Shown here: positions 8,935-17,629 of the stretch, one piece after another
Layout of the letters: each line of letters begins with the position of its first letter
How positions within the stretch are numbered: position 1 is the stretch's first letter
Assembly (NCBI RefSeq): GCF_049310905.1
Contig: NZ_JBMEMN010000006.1
Span: forward strand, 1-64,000
Direction: 5' to 3'
DNA from: Gudongella sp049310905
GTDB lineage: Bacteria; Bacillota; Clostridia; Tissierellales; Tissierellaceae
Length of the DNA: 64,000 nt
The notes under the pieces: model-generated
What the model saw: only the letters and a program-made list of their open reading frames with translations
Databases searched by the model: none
Told to the model about the DNA's origin: nothing
Translations under genes and position numbers: made by a program

Positions 8935-9431
8935 TCAATCATTCCTTCTATGGGGTCTACAATCATTTTTTTTGATTCTACGTCCACTAGAACTACAAAA
9001 GCCTCAACAGCTGGAATAAGATAGTCTTTTCCACTTTTATTTGTTACAACATAAACATCATTTGCGGAGTTCTGAATAACATCTGTTATAGTACCTATCA
9101 ATGATTCCATTTTGTCATAAACACTGCAACCTAATAAATCAGAAATAAAGTAATGATTTTCAGGTAGTTCTACTTTGTCATCTTCATCAACATAAACATA
9201 CTCATCCTTGAAATTCAATACCTTGTTAATATCTTCAAACCCTTCGAACTGAAGGAGTACAATGCCTTTATGGAGCTTGACACTATTCAATTGTACCTCG
9301 ATTTTCTTGTCTCCGATATAAACCTTTACAAGATCAAAGAACCTCTCTGTAGAATCAGTTAGAGGATAAACCTTAAGGTCTCCCTTGATACCATGAGTAC
9401 CTGTAATTTTCCCAATTATTGTGTATTCCAT
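8931..9431 (-). CDS. rimM: 16S rRNA processing protein RimM
   Basis: RimM binds S19 and helps assemble the 30S head. The 166 residues show the N-terminal beta-barrel with GKITGTHGIKGDLKVYPLTD and a PRC-barrel C-terminal half ending VVDPIEGMIE. It lies between khpA and trmD in the standard order, and overlaps trmD by 4 bases. Length and motifs are normal. Confidence 0.95.
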   Translation of the reverse strand: MEYTIIGKITGTHGIKGDLKVYPLTDSTERFFDLVKVYIGDKKIEVQLNSVKLHKGIVLLQFEGFEDINKVLNFKDEYVYVDEDDKVELPENHYFISDLLGCSVYDKMESLIGTITDVIQNSANDVYVVTNKSGKDYLIPAVEAFVVLVDVESKKMIVDPIEGMIE

Positions 9432-9454
9432 TGTAACACCCGCCAGTGATTCGT

Positions 9455-9694
9455 TTATTGAATGATTTCTACAACCACTCTTTTGTTATCCTTAATAGCA
9501 GCCGCCTTAACAACAGTTCTGATGGCCTTCGCTATTCTTCCTTGTTTCCCTATGATTTTCCCCATATCATCCGGTGCAACTTTCAATTCTATGATAATTG
9601 ATTGGGATCCTTCCACTTCATTTACACTGACTTCGTCAGGATTATCTACAAGTGCTTTTGCAATAAATTCTACCAGTTCACCCATTGTATGCAC
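9455..9694 (-). CDS. khpA: KH-domain RNA-binding protein KhpA (YlqC)
   Basis: A 79-residue single KH-domain protein. The GKQGRIAKAIRT segment contains the GxxG loop (GKQG) that contacts RNA. In Streptococcus and other Firmicutes KhpA pairs with KhpB (Jag) as a global RNA chaperone linked to cell division; that role is assumed here. It lies 8 bases from rpsP, with rimM 23 bases after it. Confidence 0.92.
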   Translation of the reverse strand: MHTMGELVEFIAKALVDNPDEVSVNEVEGSQSIIIELKVAPDDMGKIIGKQGRIAKAIRTVVKAAAIKDNKRVVVEIIQ

Positions 9695-9702
9695 CTCCGT
9701 TA

Positions 9703-9981
9703 CTATTCTGCAGTTTTTTCTTCATCATTTTCGTACAAACCACTATTCTTGAAAAGTCTTTCAACAGTTTCAGTTGGTTTTGCACCATTCTTAAGCCATT
9801 TTACAGCTTTTTCGTTGTCGATTTTCACTGTTTTTGGTTCGGTAAGAGGATTGTAATATCCTAATTCTTCAATAAATCTACCATCTCTTGGTGATCTTGA
9901 ATCAGATACAACAATTCTATAAAAAGGAGTCTTCTTAGCACCCATTCTTCTTAGTCTTATTTTTACAGCCATATATTTCAC
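9703..9981 (-). CDS. rpsP: 30S ribosomal protein S16
   Basis: S16 stabilises the 5' domain of 16S rRNA. The 92-residue protein opens with AVKIRLRRMGAKKTPFYRIV, the family signature, and keeps DSRSPRDGRFIEELGYYNP. Two in-frame starts exist (positions 1 and 4 of the reading frame, MKY-MAV); the AGGAGGTG site lies about 6 bases upstream of the first. It follows ffh by 24 bases. Confidence 0.96.
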   Translation of the reverse strand: MKYMAVKIRLRRMGAKKTPFYRIVVSDSRSPRDGRFIEELGYYNPLTEPKTVKIDNEKAVKWLKNGAKPTETVERLFKNSGLYENDEEKTAE

Positions 9982-10005
9982 CTCCTAATAAAAAATATTA
10001 TCTAT

Positions 10006-11346
10006 TTAGAAAAAGGGGAAACCTGCCTTCCCTTTTTTCTTCGATGGTTTACTCATGTCAGTGAACTTCTTCATCATTTTTTTTGTTTCCTTGAATTGTT
10101 TAAGAAGTTTATTGACATCTTGTACGTTAGTCCCGCTTCCATTAGCAATACGTTTTCTTCTGCTACTGTCAATCATATCGGGGTTGTCTCTTTCCTTTTT
10201 GGTCATGGACTTGATTATTGCTTCTATTCTGGAAAGTTCTTTGTTGTCTACATTTAAACCCTTGAGAGCCTTTGAGTTCATACCTGGTATCATCCCAAGT
10301 ATCTCATCCAATGGTCCCATGTTTTTCATCTGATCAAGTTGATCAAGAAAATCATCAAATGTGAACTGGGAAGTTCGCATTTTCTTTTCCAGTTCCATTG
10401 CTTTATTTCCATCTATATTAGCCTGCGCTTTTTCAATTAAACTAAGAACATCTCCCATTCCCAGGATTCTTGAAGACATCCTGTCAGGATGAAAAGGCTC
10501 AAGCTGGTCAAGTTTCTCTCCAACACCGACAAACTTTATCGGTTTATCTGTTACAGCTCTAATCGACAGAGCTGCACCTCCTCTTGCATCACCATCAAGC
10601 TTTGTAAGTATTACACCTGTAATGCTTAGCTGGTTGTTGAAGGCTTCTGCAACATTAACAGCATCCTGTCCTGTCATTGAATCAAGTACAAGTAGAATGT
10701 CATCTGGCTCGGTTGCTTCTTTTATTTCTGAAATTTCATTCATCAGGTTCTCATCAATATGAAGTCGACCTGCTGTATCTATAATTATTACATCATTGCC
10801 ATTTTTTTTGCCATGCTCCATTGCTGCTTTTGCGATATCAACAGGACTGTGTTTGTCACCCATTGAAAATACAGGAACGCCTACCTTTTCACCAACAACC
10901 TCCAACTGCTTGATGGCGGCTGGTCTATAGATATCACATGCTACCAATAAAGGTCTCTTGCTTTGTTTCTTTAGGTTGTTTGCAAGTTTTCCTGAAGTTG
11001 TAGTCTTACCGGCACCTTGAAGTCCACACATTAAAATAACGGTTGGTGGTGTTGAAGCCATATTAAGCTTTACTTCCTTGTCTCCCATTAATGACGTCAA
11101 CTCATCATTAACAATCTTTATGACCTGTTGTCCTGGCGTTAAACTCTCAAAGACTTCCGCTCCCAGAGCTCTCTCTTTTATTTTTTTTATAAAATCCTTT
11201 ACTACTTTGAAATTGACATCAGCTTCCAATAAAGCCAGTCTTACCTCACGAAGGGCAGCATCCAAATCTTTCTCGCTTATCTTCCCTTTTCCCTTGAGTT
11301 TTCCCAAAGCATTCTGGAGTTTTTCCGATAAACTTTCAAATACCAA
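10006..11346 (-). CDS. ffh: Signal recognition particle protein Ffh
   Basis: Ffh is the GTPase of the SRP that brings nascent membrane proteins to FtsY. The 446 residues comprise the N helical domain, the G domain with GLQGAGKTTTSGK (P-loop), DIYRPAAIKQLE, DTAGR and TKLDGDARGG, then a methionine-rich M domain (about 300-435) with GSGTNVQDVNKLLKQF. The glycine/lysine tail ends GFPFF. ylxM lies 17 bases upstream, forming the usual ylxM-ffh pair. Confidence 0.97.
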   Translation of the reverse strand: MVFESLSEKLQNALGKLKGKGKISEKDLDAALREVRLALLEADVNFKVVKDFIKKIKERALGAEVFESLTPGQQVIKIVNDELTSLMGDKEVKLNMASTPPTVILMCGLQGAGKTTTSGKLANNLKKQSKRPLLVACDIYRPAAIKQLEVVGEKVGVPVFSMGDKHSPVDIAKAAMEHGKKNGNDVIIIDTAGRLHIDENLMNEISEIKEATEPDDILLVLDSMTGQDAVNVAEAFNNQLSITGVILTKLDGDARGGAALSIRAVTDKPIKFVGVGEKLDQLEPFHPDRMSSRILGMGDVLSLIEKAQANIDGNKAMELEKKMRTSQFTFDDFLDQLDQMKNMGPLDEILGMIPGMNSKALKGLNVDNKELSRIEAIIKSMTKKERDNPDMIDSSRRKRIANGSGTNVQDVNKLLKQFKETKKMMKKFTDMSKPSKKKGKAGFPFF

Positions 11347-11363
11347 AATGGAACCTCCTATAC

Positions 11364-11723
11364 CTATAACAAAATGTCGGAAATCAGATTTTCTATCATC
11401 TTTGCCTTTTCTTTTATTTCTTCATTAGATGATTTTTCACCAATTATCGAAATCTCCCGTGCCAAGTTTCTCGATTCACGGATAGCATCTTGACTTTCAT
11501 AGAACTTGTCTACAAGCCCTAGCTTTTCTTCGTACTTAATAAGTTTTTCCTCTGCTCGCTTAAGGGTATCAAATACACCCTGTCTGCTAATTCCCAGCAC
11601 TTCTCCAATTTCAGTCAAGCTCAAGTCATTCGAGTAATAATACTCAATAATCTGATATTGTTTAGGGCTCAACAGTTTTCCATAGAAATCAAACAGTATT
11701 CCAATTCTGACCAGCTTCTCCAT
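11364..11723 (-). CDS. ylxM: YlxM/p13-like DNA-binding protein
   Basis: A 119-residue helix-turn-helix protein resembling sigma region 4: LSLTEIGEVLGISRQGVFDTLKRAEEKL at about 34-61. In streptococci YlxM modulates SRP GTPase activity; elsewhere its role is unclear. It lies directly before ffh and behind a promoter that overlaps a 15-bp inverted repeat. If YlxM binds DNA, that repeat is a natural candidate site, but this is speculation. Confidence 0.9.
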   Translation of the reverse strand: MEKLVRIGILFDFYGKLLSPKQYQIIEYYYSNDLSLTEIGEVLGISRQGVFDTLKRAEEKLIKYEEKLGLVDKFYESQDAIRESRNLAREISIIGEKSSNEEIKEKAKMIENLISDILL

Positions 11724-11736
11724 TTTATCACCAACT

Positions 11737-11773
11737 TATTATAGTGTCAAGCATTATCCTTGACACTATAATA
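11737..11773. repeat. 15-bp inverted repeat overlapping the ylxM-ffh promoter
   Basis: TATTATAGTGTCAAG (11737-11751) and its exact reverse complement (11759-11773) flank a 7-base spacer. The right arm overlaps the -10 box of the adjacent promoter. No U-tract follows on either strand, so an operator fits better than a terminator; a terminator for ftsY is the alternative. Confidence 0.75.
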
Positions 11774-11799
11774 TTATTTTATTTACTCTCAATTGTCAA
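11771..11799 (-). promoter_or_regulatory. Promoter for ylxM-ffh
   Basis: Minus-strand TTGACA (11794-11799), a perfect -35, is 17 bases from TAATAT (11771-11776). The transcript would start inside or next to the inverted repeat at 11737-11773. This separates ylxM-ffh from ftsY transcription. Confidence 0.7.
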
Positions 11800-11802
11800 T
11801 GC

Positions 11803-12897
11803 TTATTCAAAAATGGCGTCTATAAAACTCTCTGCATCAAATGGTTGAAGATCCTCCACTTTTTCTCCCACACCAATGATTTTAATTGGAAGTTTAAGCT
11901 CAGTTTGTAATGCAATTGCTACTCCACCCTTTGCAGTTCCATCCAATTTAGTAAGTGCTACACCAGTTATATTTGCTACTTCCTTGAAGACTTTTGCTTG
12001 ATTTATAGCATTTTGCCCAGTGGTTGCATCTAGTACCAGTAGAACTTCTTTTGTTGCTTCACCATATTCTCTTTCTACAATTCTAAATATTTTATTCAGT
12101 TCGTTCATTAGATTAGATTTATTGTGAAGCCTACCTGCAGTATCACAAATCAAAATATCCGCTTTTCTTGCTTTCGCAGCCTGGATACCATCAAAAATAA
12201 CTGCTGCAGGGTCAGAACCTTCTGTATGTGATATTATTTCCGCACCTGCTCTATTACTCCACTCTTCAAGCTGTTCTATTGCAGCTGCTCTAAAGGTATC
12301 TCCAGCAGCTATCAATACTTTCTTCCCGTTCTGTTTGAAACCGTATGCTAATTTACCGATTGTTGTAGTCTTTCCAACTCCATTAACTCCAACTACCAAG
12401 AGTACTGACGGATGGGGCAACAGCTTAAGTTGGTTGTCAGGAACCGACTCCAGCATAAGCTTTTTGATTTCATCTTTGAGTAAACCTGTTACTTCATTTG
12501 GATCGCTGACTCTTTCTTCCTTTACTCTTACCCTTAGTCTGTTTATGATCATCATTGTTGGATTTACTCCTACATCAGCTGATACCAATACATCTTCCAG
12601 GTCATCAAATAGTTCATCATCAACACCCTTATATCCACTAATTATATCCTCAATTTTATTACTCATATCTTTTCTTGTCTTTGAAAGTCCGCTTTTTAGT
12701 CTATCCAATAATCCTGTAGGTTCAGAATCTGTTGTATTCTTATCATCAGTACCATCAATAATTATATTCGTTTCCTCTGATATTTCAGATTCATCGAATC
12801 CATCTTCTTCATCCAAAGCATCCGCAGTATTTTGGGACTCAAGAGTTTGATTGTATTCTTCCCTGTCCTTTTTATCCTTTTTGAACCAATTAAACAT
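11803..12897 (-). CDS. ftsY: SRP receptor FtsY
   Basis: FtsY is the membrane-associated GTPase partner of Ffh. The 364 residues begin with a short basic start (MFNWFKKDKKDR), then a strongly acidic linker of about 45 residues, then the NG domain with P-loop GVNGVGKTTTIGK, DTFRAAAIEQLE, DTAGR and TKLDGTAKGG. It is 11 bases downstream of smc, so smc-ftsY translation is likely coupled or cotranscribed, as in many Firmicutes. Confidence 0.97.
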   Translation of the reverse strand: MFNWFKKDKKDREEYNQTLESQNTADALDEEDGFDESEISEETNIIIDGTDDKNTTDSEPTGLLDRLKSGLSKTRKDMSNKIEDIISGYKGVDDELFDDLEDVLVSADVGVNPTMMIINRLRVRVKEERVSDPNEVTGLLKDEIKKLMLESVPDNQLKLLPHPSVLLVVGVNGVGKTTTIGKLAYGFKQNGKKVLIAAGDTFRAAAIEQLEEWSNRAGAEIISHTEGSDPAAVIFDGIQAAKARKADILICDTAGRLHNKSNLMNELNKIFRIVEREYGEATKEVLLVLDATTGQNAINQAKVFKEVANITGVALTKLDGTAKGGVAIALQTELKLPIKIIGVGEKVEDLQPFDAESFIDAIFE

Positions 12898-12908
12898 ATT
12901 GTTTCCTC

Positions 12909-15900
12909 CTAACTAGCAATTTCATCATAGTCCTTGAGTTTTAGAGAAATCATTCTACTGACCCCTTCTTCCTCCATAGTAACACCATATAAAACATCTG
13001 CAATCTCCATAGTTGTTTTTCTATGAGTGATCAATACAAACTGCGTATCGTCCTCAAGGCTGTTCAGATAAGCTGTATATCTACTAATATTTGCTTCATC
13101 AAGTGCTGCATCAATTTCATCAAGTATGCAAAATGGTGAAGGTTTTGTTTTGAGTATTGCAAACAGGAGGGCTACAGCAGTAAGTGATTTTTCTCCTCCT
13201 GAAAGAAGTGTTAGGCTTTGAAGCTTCTTACCTGGAGGTTGAGCCATAATTTCAATTCCTGCAGTTAAAATATCATCTTCCTCTTCGATTTCCAAACGGG
13301 CTTTCCCACCATTAAACAAAACTGAAAATGTTTCACTGAATCTTTCATTGATTTCTTGAAAAGACTTTTTAAACTGTATTCTCATCTTTTTTTCCATACC
13401 TTTTACTACGGATTCAATATCTTCCTTGGCACCATTTAAATCTATAATTTGTTTATTGAGGAAATTGTATCTTTCAACAATGGTTTCATATTCTTCAATT
13501 GAACTAATATTAACATTTCCCAAATCCTTTATAGCTTGTTTTGTATCAGAAATTATTTTTTTTGTACCTCGAATGTCTTCTATGTCTGCATAGAGTTTTT
13601 CGGCTTCTTCAAGTGTCAATTCATAATCGTTTTCAAGTTTCTCCAATATGTTATCAATCTGTAATTGAGATTTTGCCTGATCTACTTCCAGCTTGTTCAA
13701 CTCTCTCTCAACAGTGCTCTGTCTTTTAGTTAATTCGCGGAGTCTATCTTGTAACTGATAAAATTCTTTCATCAATGACTCTTTATCTTGCACCTTTTTT
13801 TTCAGAAGACTAGATTCTTCTTCCTCGATTGTTGCCTGTTCCTGGATATATTCAATTAGATTCATCTTCTCAACAGTATTATCTTGTATCTCCTTCTTTA
13901 TCCTTTCAAGATTTTCTTCTTTTAGTGATACTGATTCCCTTGTTTCAACAATAGTATTTTGATTCTCCTGTAGTCTTTCATTGTGATTGCTAAGAGTCCT
14001 TTCAATTGCATTTAGTTTTATTCTTGTTTCAGTAACTTCGTTGTCAAGTATGTTTTTTACACTTCTCTTTTTATCATATTCTTTCTGTAATCGATTCAAA
14101 TTTGCTTCAAGCTCATCATGACTGTTTTTTAATTGACTCTGGCTATTATTCAGTTCATTCTTTCTTATATCAAGTTCATTTAACTCATTTTGCAACTCAG
14201 AAATTTCATTCTCTTTTGATATAAATGATTCCTTCTGAACTTTATATTGGTAATCCATATTATCAATATCTTTTTCAATTTCTGTTATATTCAACTTAAC
14301 TTTAGAAAGACTCTGAACCAAAGCATCTTTATCATTTGAATAAATCTCAATTTCATTTTTCAATTCATCTATACTGGATGTGTATTTATCTACATCAAGC
14401 TTAAGAGACTCAATTTTTACACCTAAATCAAGAAGGGTTTGTTTTCTGTTTAGAATGCTAATGGATTGATTACTTGTACTTCCACCTGTTAAGCTTCCTC
14501 CTGGATTAATGATTTCTCCATCCAATGTTACAATCCTTGTTTTGAATCCGGTTTTTTTTGAGTATCCTAAAGCATCCTCAACAGATTTTGAAACTATTGT
14601 CCTTCCAAGTAGATTCATAAATACATGGTCATAATCAGAATCATTATTTAAGATACTGGCTGCCGTACCAATAATGTTAAATTGCTTCATATCATTATCA
14701 GATACACTTACTTCCCTACCTGTAATAGTATTTAGAGGCAAGAATGTAGCTCTTCCTTTTTTTCTTGTTTTTAAATAGTCTATCAATCTTCTTGCACTGG
14801 TATCGTCTCTTACAATAATATTTTGAATGGATGAACCCAGTGCAACCTCAATAGCTTTCATATACTTCTTATCAACAGTAAATAAATCGGCAACTGTGCC
14901 TATGAATCCTTCCCCCAAGACTTTATCTTCATTAATGGCCTTGATTAATGACTTAACACTATTGTAATAGCCTTCATATTCTCTTTCCATGTTTTTATAT
15001 AGTTTTTGTGATGATCTTGAGCTTTCAAGCTCTGCTTGATAGCTTTGCAAACTAACTTCATCAATGGATATTTTGTCTCGACACTTTGAGATATGAGACT
15101 CTGTTTGATTGATTTTATCCTCGATTTCATCTCTTGAAATAATCTTTTCATCCAACTCTTTGTGTTTGATATCCAGTTCAGATATTAACACTAGTTGTTT
15201 TTTGTCAATTGTATTCTTTTCGTTAATAATAGTATCCAGTCTGGTTTCTATGCTTTCCTTAAATGAAAGAATAGTATTGCTTTCACTTCTTTTATCAGAT
15301 AGAGATGAGTATGTTTCCATTGTCAGTCTCTTTAGTGCATCTATATCATTTTCCAGTTTTGATAGTTCCTGATTTATTTTTTCTCTTTCCTCTTGTTTAT
15401 CATTTAGGTATTTCTTGAATACATGCGATTCATTTTTTAGTCTCTCGATCTCCTCCACTGAAGAATCCATTCTGGTATCTCCTGATAGCAGAAAGTCTCG
15501 ATCTTTTTTAATCTCTTCACTTAATCTTTTGATTTCCTTCTGAAGATGAGTCTCTCTTTCATCCAGAATCTTAACCCGATTCTTTGATTTCTCATATTCT
15601 TGTATGTTTTCCATCTTTAAAGTGCGTTTCTCTTCAATTATAATTTCCAGCTGTTCTATACTTGTCTTCAAAGTATTGTAGCCTTCTTCTACTTGAAGAT
15701 TATCTGCATCAATAATTTCTTTTTCATTTTTTAAAGACTCTTTTCTAAGTTCAACATCCTCTAGCTTATTATTTAGTCTTCCTACTTCATAAACCGACAA
15801 ACTTGAATCCAAACGTCTTAGTTGCCCATACAACTTTTGAAATTCTTTAGCTTTTTCAGCTTCAAGCTGTAAGTTTTCTTTCTGATTTTTTATTTCATAT

Positions 15901-16484
15901 AGTAGATCTCCTAATCTTGTCAAGTTAGCCTGAGTTCTGTCAAGTTTTCTTAAAGCTTCTTGTTTTTTCGTTTTATATTTGACTATACCAGCAGCTTCTT
16001 CAAATATATTTCTTCTATCTTCAGGCTTATTGGATAGTATTTCATCTATCTTACCCTGCCCTATAATCGAATAACCTTCTTTTCCGACGCCTGTATCCAT
16101 AAATAATTCTCGGATATCTTTTAGCCTACATGAATTCTTGTTTATGTAATACTCACTTTCTCCTGATCTGAACATTCTTCTGGTTACTGCAACCTCATTA
16201 TATTCGATAGGTATCTTTCCGGATGAGTTGTCAAAAATAATTGTTACTTCAGAGTATCCAAGGGCTTTTCTCTTTTCAGTTCCCGAAAATATTATATCCT
16301 CCATTCGCGTGCCTCTAAGATTCTTTACGCTTTGCTCACCTAAAACCCATCTTATTGCATCGGCAATATTGCTTTTGCCGCTGCCATTAGGCCCAACAAT
16401 GGCTGTTACCCTGTCATTAAAGACTACTTCAGTCTTTTCAGCAAAAGACTTGAATCCTTGAATCTCAACTTTTTTTAGGTACAA
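12909..16484 (-). CDS. smc: Chromosome partition protein SMC
   Basis: SMC forms the ring of the bacterial condensin with ScpA and ScpB. Walker A GPNGSGKS is at 31-38, followed by long coiled coils on either side of a hinge (about 510-660), and a C-terminal head with signature LLSGGEKSLTAVALLFA and Walker B FCILDEIDAALDE. I place the start at TTG 16484, giving MYLKKVEIQGFKSF, the family N-terminus, with GGAG 8 bases upstream. An in-frame ATG at 16517 would add 11 unrelated residues and lies inside a strong hairpin. The protein is 1191 residues. Confidence 0.96.
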   Translation of the reverse strand: MYLKKVEIQGFKSFAEKTEVVFNDRVTAIVGPNGSGKSNIADAIRWVLGEQSVKNLRGTRMEDIIFSGTEKRKALGYSEVTIIFDNSSGKIPIEYNEVAVTRRMFRSGESEYYINKNSCRLKDIRELFMDTGVGKEGYSIIGQGKIDEILSNKPEDRRNIFEEAAGIVKYKTKKQEALRKLDRTQANLTRLGDLLYEIKNQKENLQLEAEKAKEFQKLYGQLRRLDSSLSVYEVGRLNNKLEDVELRKESLKNEKEIIDADNLQVEEGYNTLKTSIEQLEIIIEEKRTLKMENIQEYEKSKNRVKILDERETHLQKEIKRLSEEIKKDRDFLLSGDTRMDSSVEEIERLKNESHVFKKYLNDKQEEREKINQELSKLENDIDALKRLTMETYSSLSDKRSESNTILSFKESIETRLDTIINEKNTIDKKQLVLISELDIKHKELDEKIISRDEIEDKINQTESHISKCRDKISIDEVSLQSYQAELESSRSSQKLYKNMEREYEGYYNSVKSLIKAINEDKVLGEGFIGTVADLFTVDKKYMKAIEVALGSSIQNIIVRDDTSARRLIDYLKTRKKGRATFLPLNTITGREVSVSDNDMKQFNIIGTAASILNNDSDYDHVFMNLLGRTIVSKSVEDALGYSKKTGFKTRIVTLDGEIINPGGSLTGGSTSNQSISILNRKQTLLDLGVKIESLKLDVDKYTSSIDELKNEIEIYSNDKDALVQSLSKVKLNITEIEKDIDNMDYQYKVQKESFISKENEISELQNELNELDIRKNELNNSQSQLKNSHDELEANLNRLQKEYDKKRSVKNILDNEVTETRIKLNAIERTLSNHNERLQENQNTIVETRESVSLKEENLERIKKEIQDNTVEKMNLIEYIQEQATIEEEESSLLKKKVQDKESLMKEFYQLQDRLRELTKRQSTVERELNKLEVDQAKSQLQIDNILEKLENDYELTLEEAEKLYADIEDIRGTKKIISDTKQAIKDLGNVNISSIEEYETIVERYNFLNKQIIDLNGAKEDIESVVKGMEKKMRIQFKKSFQEINERFSETFSVLFNGGKARLEIEEEDDILTAGIEIMAQPPGKKLQSLTLLSGGEKSLTAVALLFAILKTKPSPFCILDEIDAALDEANISRYTAYLNSLEDDTQFVLITHRKTTMEIADVLYGVTMEEEGVSRMISLKLKDYDEIAS

Positions 16485-16515
16485 TTTTTTCACTCCATTT
16501 CCGGTTCGTAGTGCC

Positions 16516-16557
16516 ATCCCTTATACCGGTTTCCAGACGGAAACCTTTATAAGGGAT
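16516..16557 (-). other. Long hairpin between radical SAM gene and smc
   Basis: ATCCCTTATA and GGTTTCC pair with GGAAACC and TATAAGGGAT, giving a 7-bp and a 10-bp helix separated by a 2x2 internal loop, closed by a 4-base loop. It starts within the last codons of the upstream gene and has no U-tract on the minus strand. It is more likely an RNA processing or stability element than a terminator. Confidence 0.65.
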
Positions 16558-17629
16558 TATTTTTATTGTATAATTCCGTTTCATATTTTAAATCAATGAA
16601 GATTTCATTATCGTCAAAAGCTAGAACAATTCTATCGTCATCTTTTTTACCTGGAACTATTCTCAATTTTACAAAATCAAGTTCACGCTTTAACAATTCT
16701 CTGTTTTTACCATGTTGCCCTGCAATTACAGAAGCCATTGAATTTGAGCATTCTATTACAATGCTTTTTCCCTTTACATTAATTCTATTTCGATATATAT
16801 TTTCAAGGAAAAGAGATTTAAAAACTGTTTCCTCTACCAGTTGTCTGAATGCTGGATGAAATGGTCCTGCCACAACATCTCTTCCCATTTGAATGTTTTC
16901 TGTTGGTTGAAGTCCAATTCTTATGACCGGAATATTATGTGCTTTGAATACCATGAGTATCTCAGCTGAAATCTCAATCGCTTCATTCAAACTAATTGGC
17001 TTGTAATTTCCTTCTTGCATTAGTCTTTCAAGAGCTGTATTCCTAATTACCAGGGTTGGATATATCCTTATCATATCAGGACTCATTTCTAAAATCCTCT
17101 TAGCTGTGGATAAACTTTTTTCTTTAGTATCTCCTGGTAAGCCTAGCATTATTTGGTGACCAAGTTTGAAGCCCCTTTTTTTTATTAATTTACTTGCTTC
17201 ATAAACGTCTGTATCGGTATGTCCTCTTTCGCTTTGAATCAAAACATCATTGTCCAATGACTGAACTCCCAATTCTATTATATCCACTGCATAACTTTCC
17301 AGAAGATTAAGTATTTCATCGTTAATTGCATCTGGTCTTGTTGACAGTCTTATGTTTTGGATTTGACCACTCATTTTATATTCGAAAGGCACAGCAAGAA
17401 GTTGTTCCTGAATACCTTTTTCTATGGCTGTAAAACTGCCACCATAGAAAGCAACTTCTATAAAAGAATCTTTTTTGAATGTTTTAAGATGTTCATCAAT
17501 AATCTTCTTTACGTCAGTTGTTGTAATATCAGTTGAAAGACCTGTTATCTTTCTTTGATTGCAGAATACACAATCATGCGGACAACCAAAGTGTGGCACA
17601 AAAATGGGTATAATATAATGTCTAGTCAT
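16547..17629 (-). CDS. Elp3-like radical SAM protein
   Basis: A 360-residue radical SAM protein. The 4Fe-4S motif CPHDCVFC (C-x3-C-x2-C) lies near residue 16, followed by EVAFYGGSFTAI, RLSTRPDAI and LGVQSLDNDVL, which resemble the catalytic half of Elp3/YhcC proteins. It lacks the acetyltransferase domain of true Elp3. The gene sits between rnc and smc, a common clostridial position. The start is ATG 17629, 5 bases from GGTGG and overlapping the end of rnc. Its substrate is unknown; a tRNA or rRNA is plausible. Confidence 0.85.
   Translation of the reverse strand: MTRHYIIPIFVPHFGCPHDCVFCNQRKITGLSTDITTTDVKKIIDEHLKTFKKDSFIEVAFYGGSFTAIEKGIQEQLLAVPFEYKMSGQIQNIRLSTRPDAINDEILNLLESYAVDIIELGVQSLDNDVLIQSERGHTDTDVYEASKLIKKRGFKLGHQIMLGLPGDTKEKSLSTAKRILEMSPDMIRIYPTLVIRNTALERLMQEGNYKPISLNEAIEISAEILMVFKAHNIPVIRIGLQPTENIQMGRDVVAGPFHPAFRQLVEETVFKSLFLENIYRNRINVKGKSIVIECSNSMASVIAGQHGKNRELLKRELDFVKLRIVPGKKDDDRIVLAFDDNEIFIDLKYETELYNKNNPL

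Noticed and set aside
11364..11723. ylxM as an alternative sigma factor
   Set aside because: It has only a sigma region 4-like helix-turn-helix and no region 2; position before ffh identifies it as YlxM.
12335..12850. Plus-strand open frame opposite ftsY (171 codons)
   Set aside because: Serine-rich shadow of the acidic FtsY N-terminal region; no homology motif.
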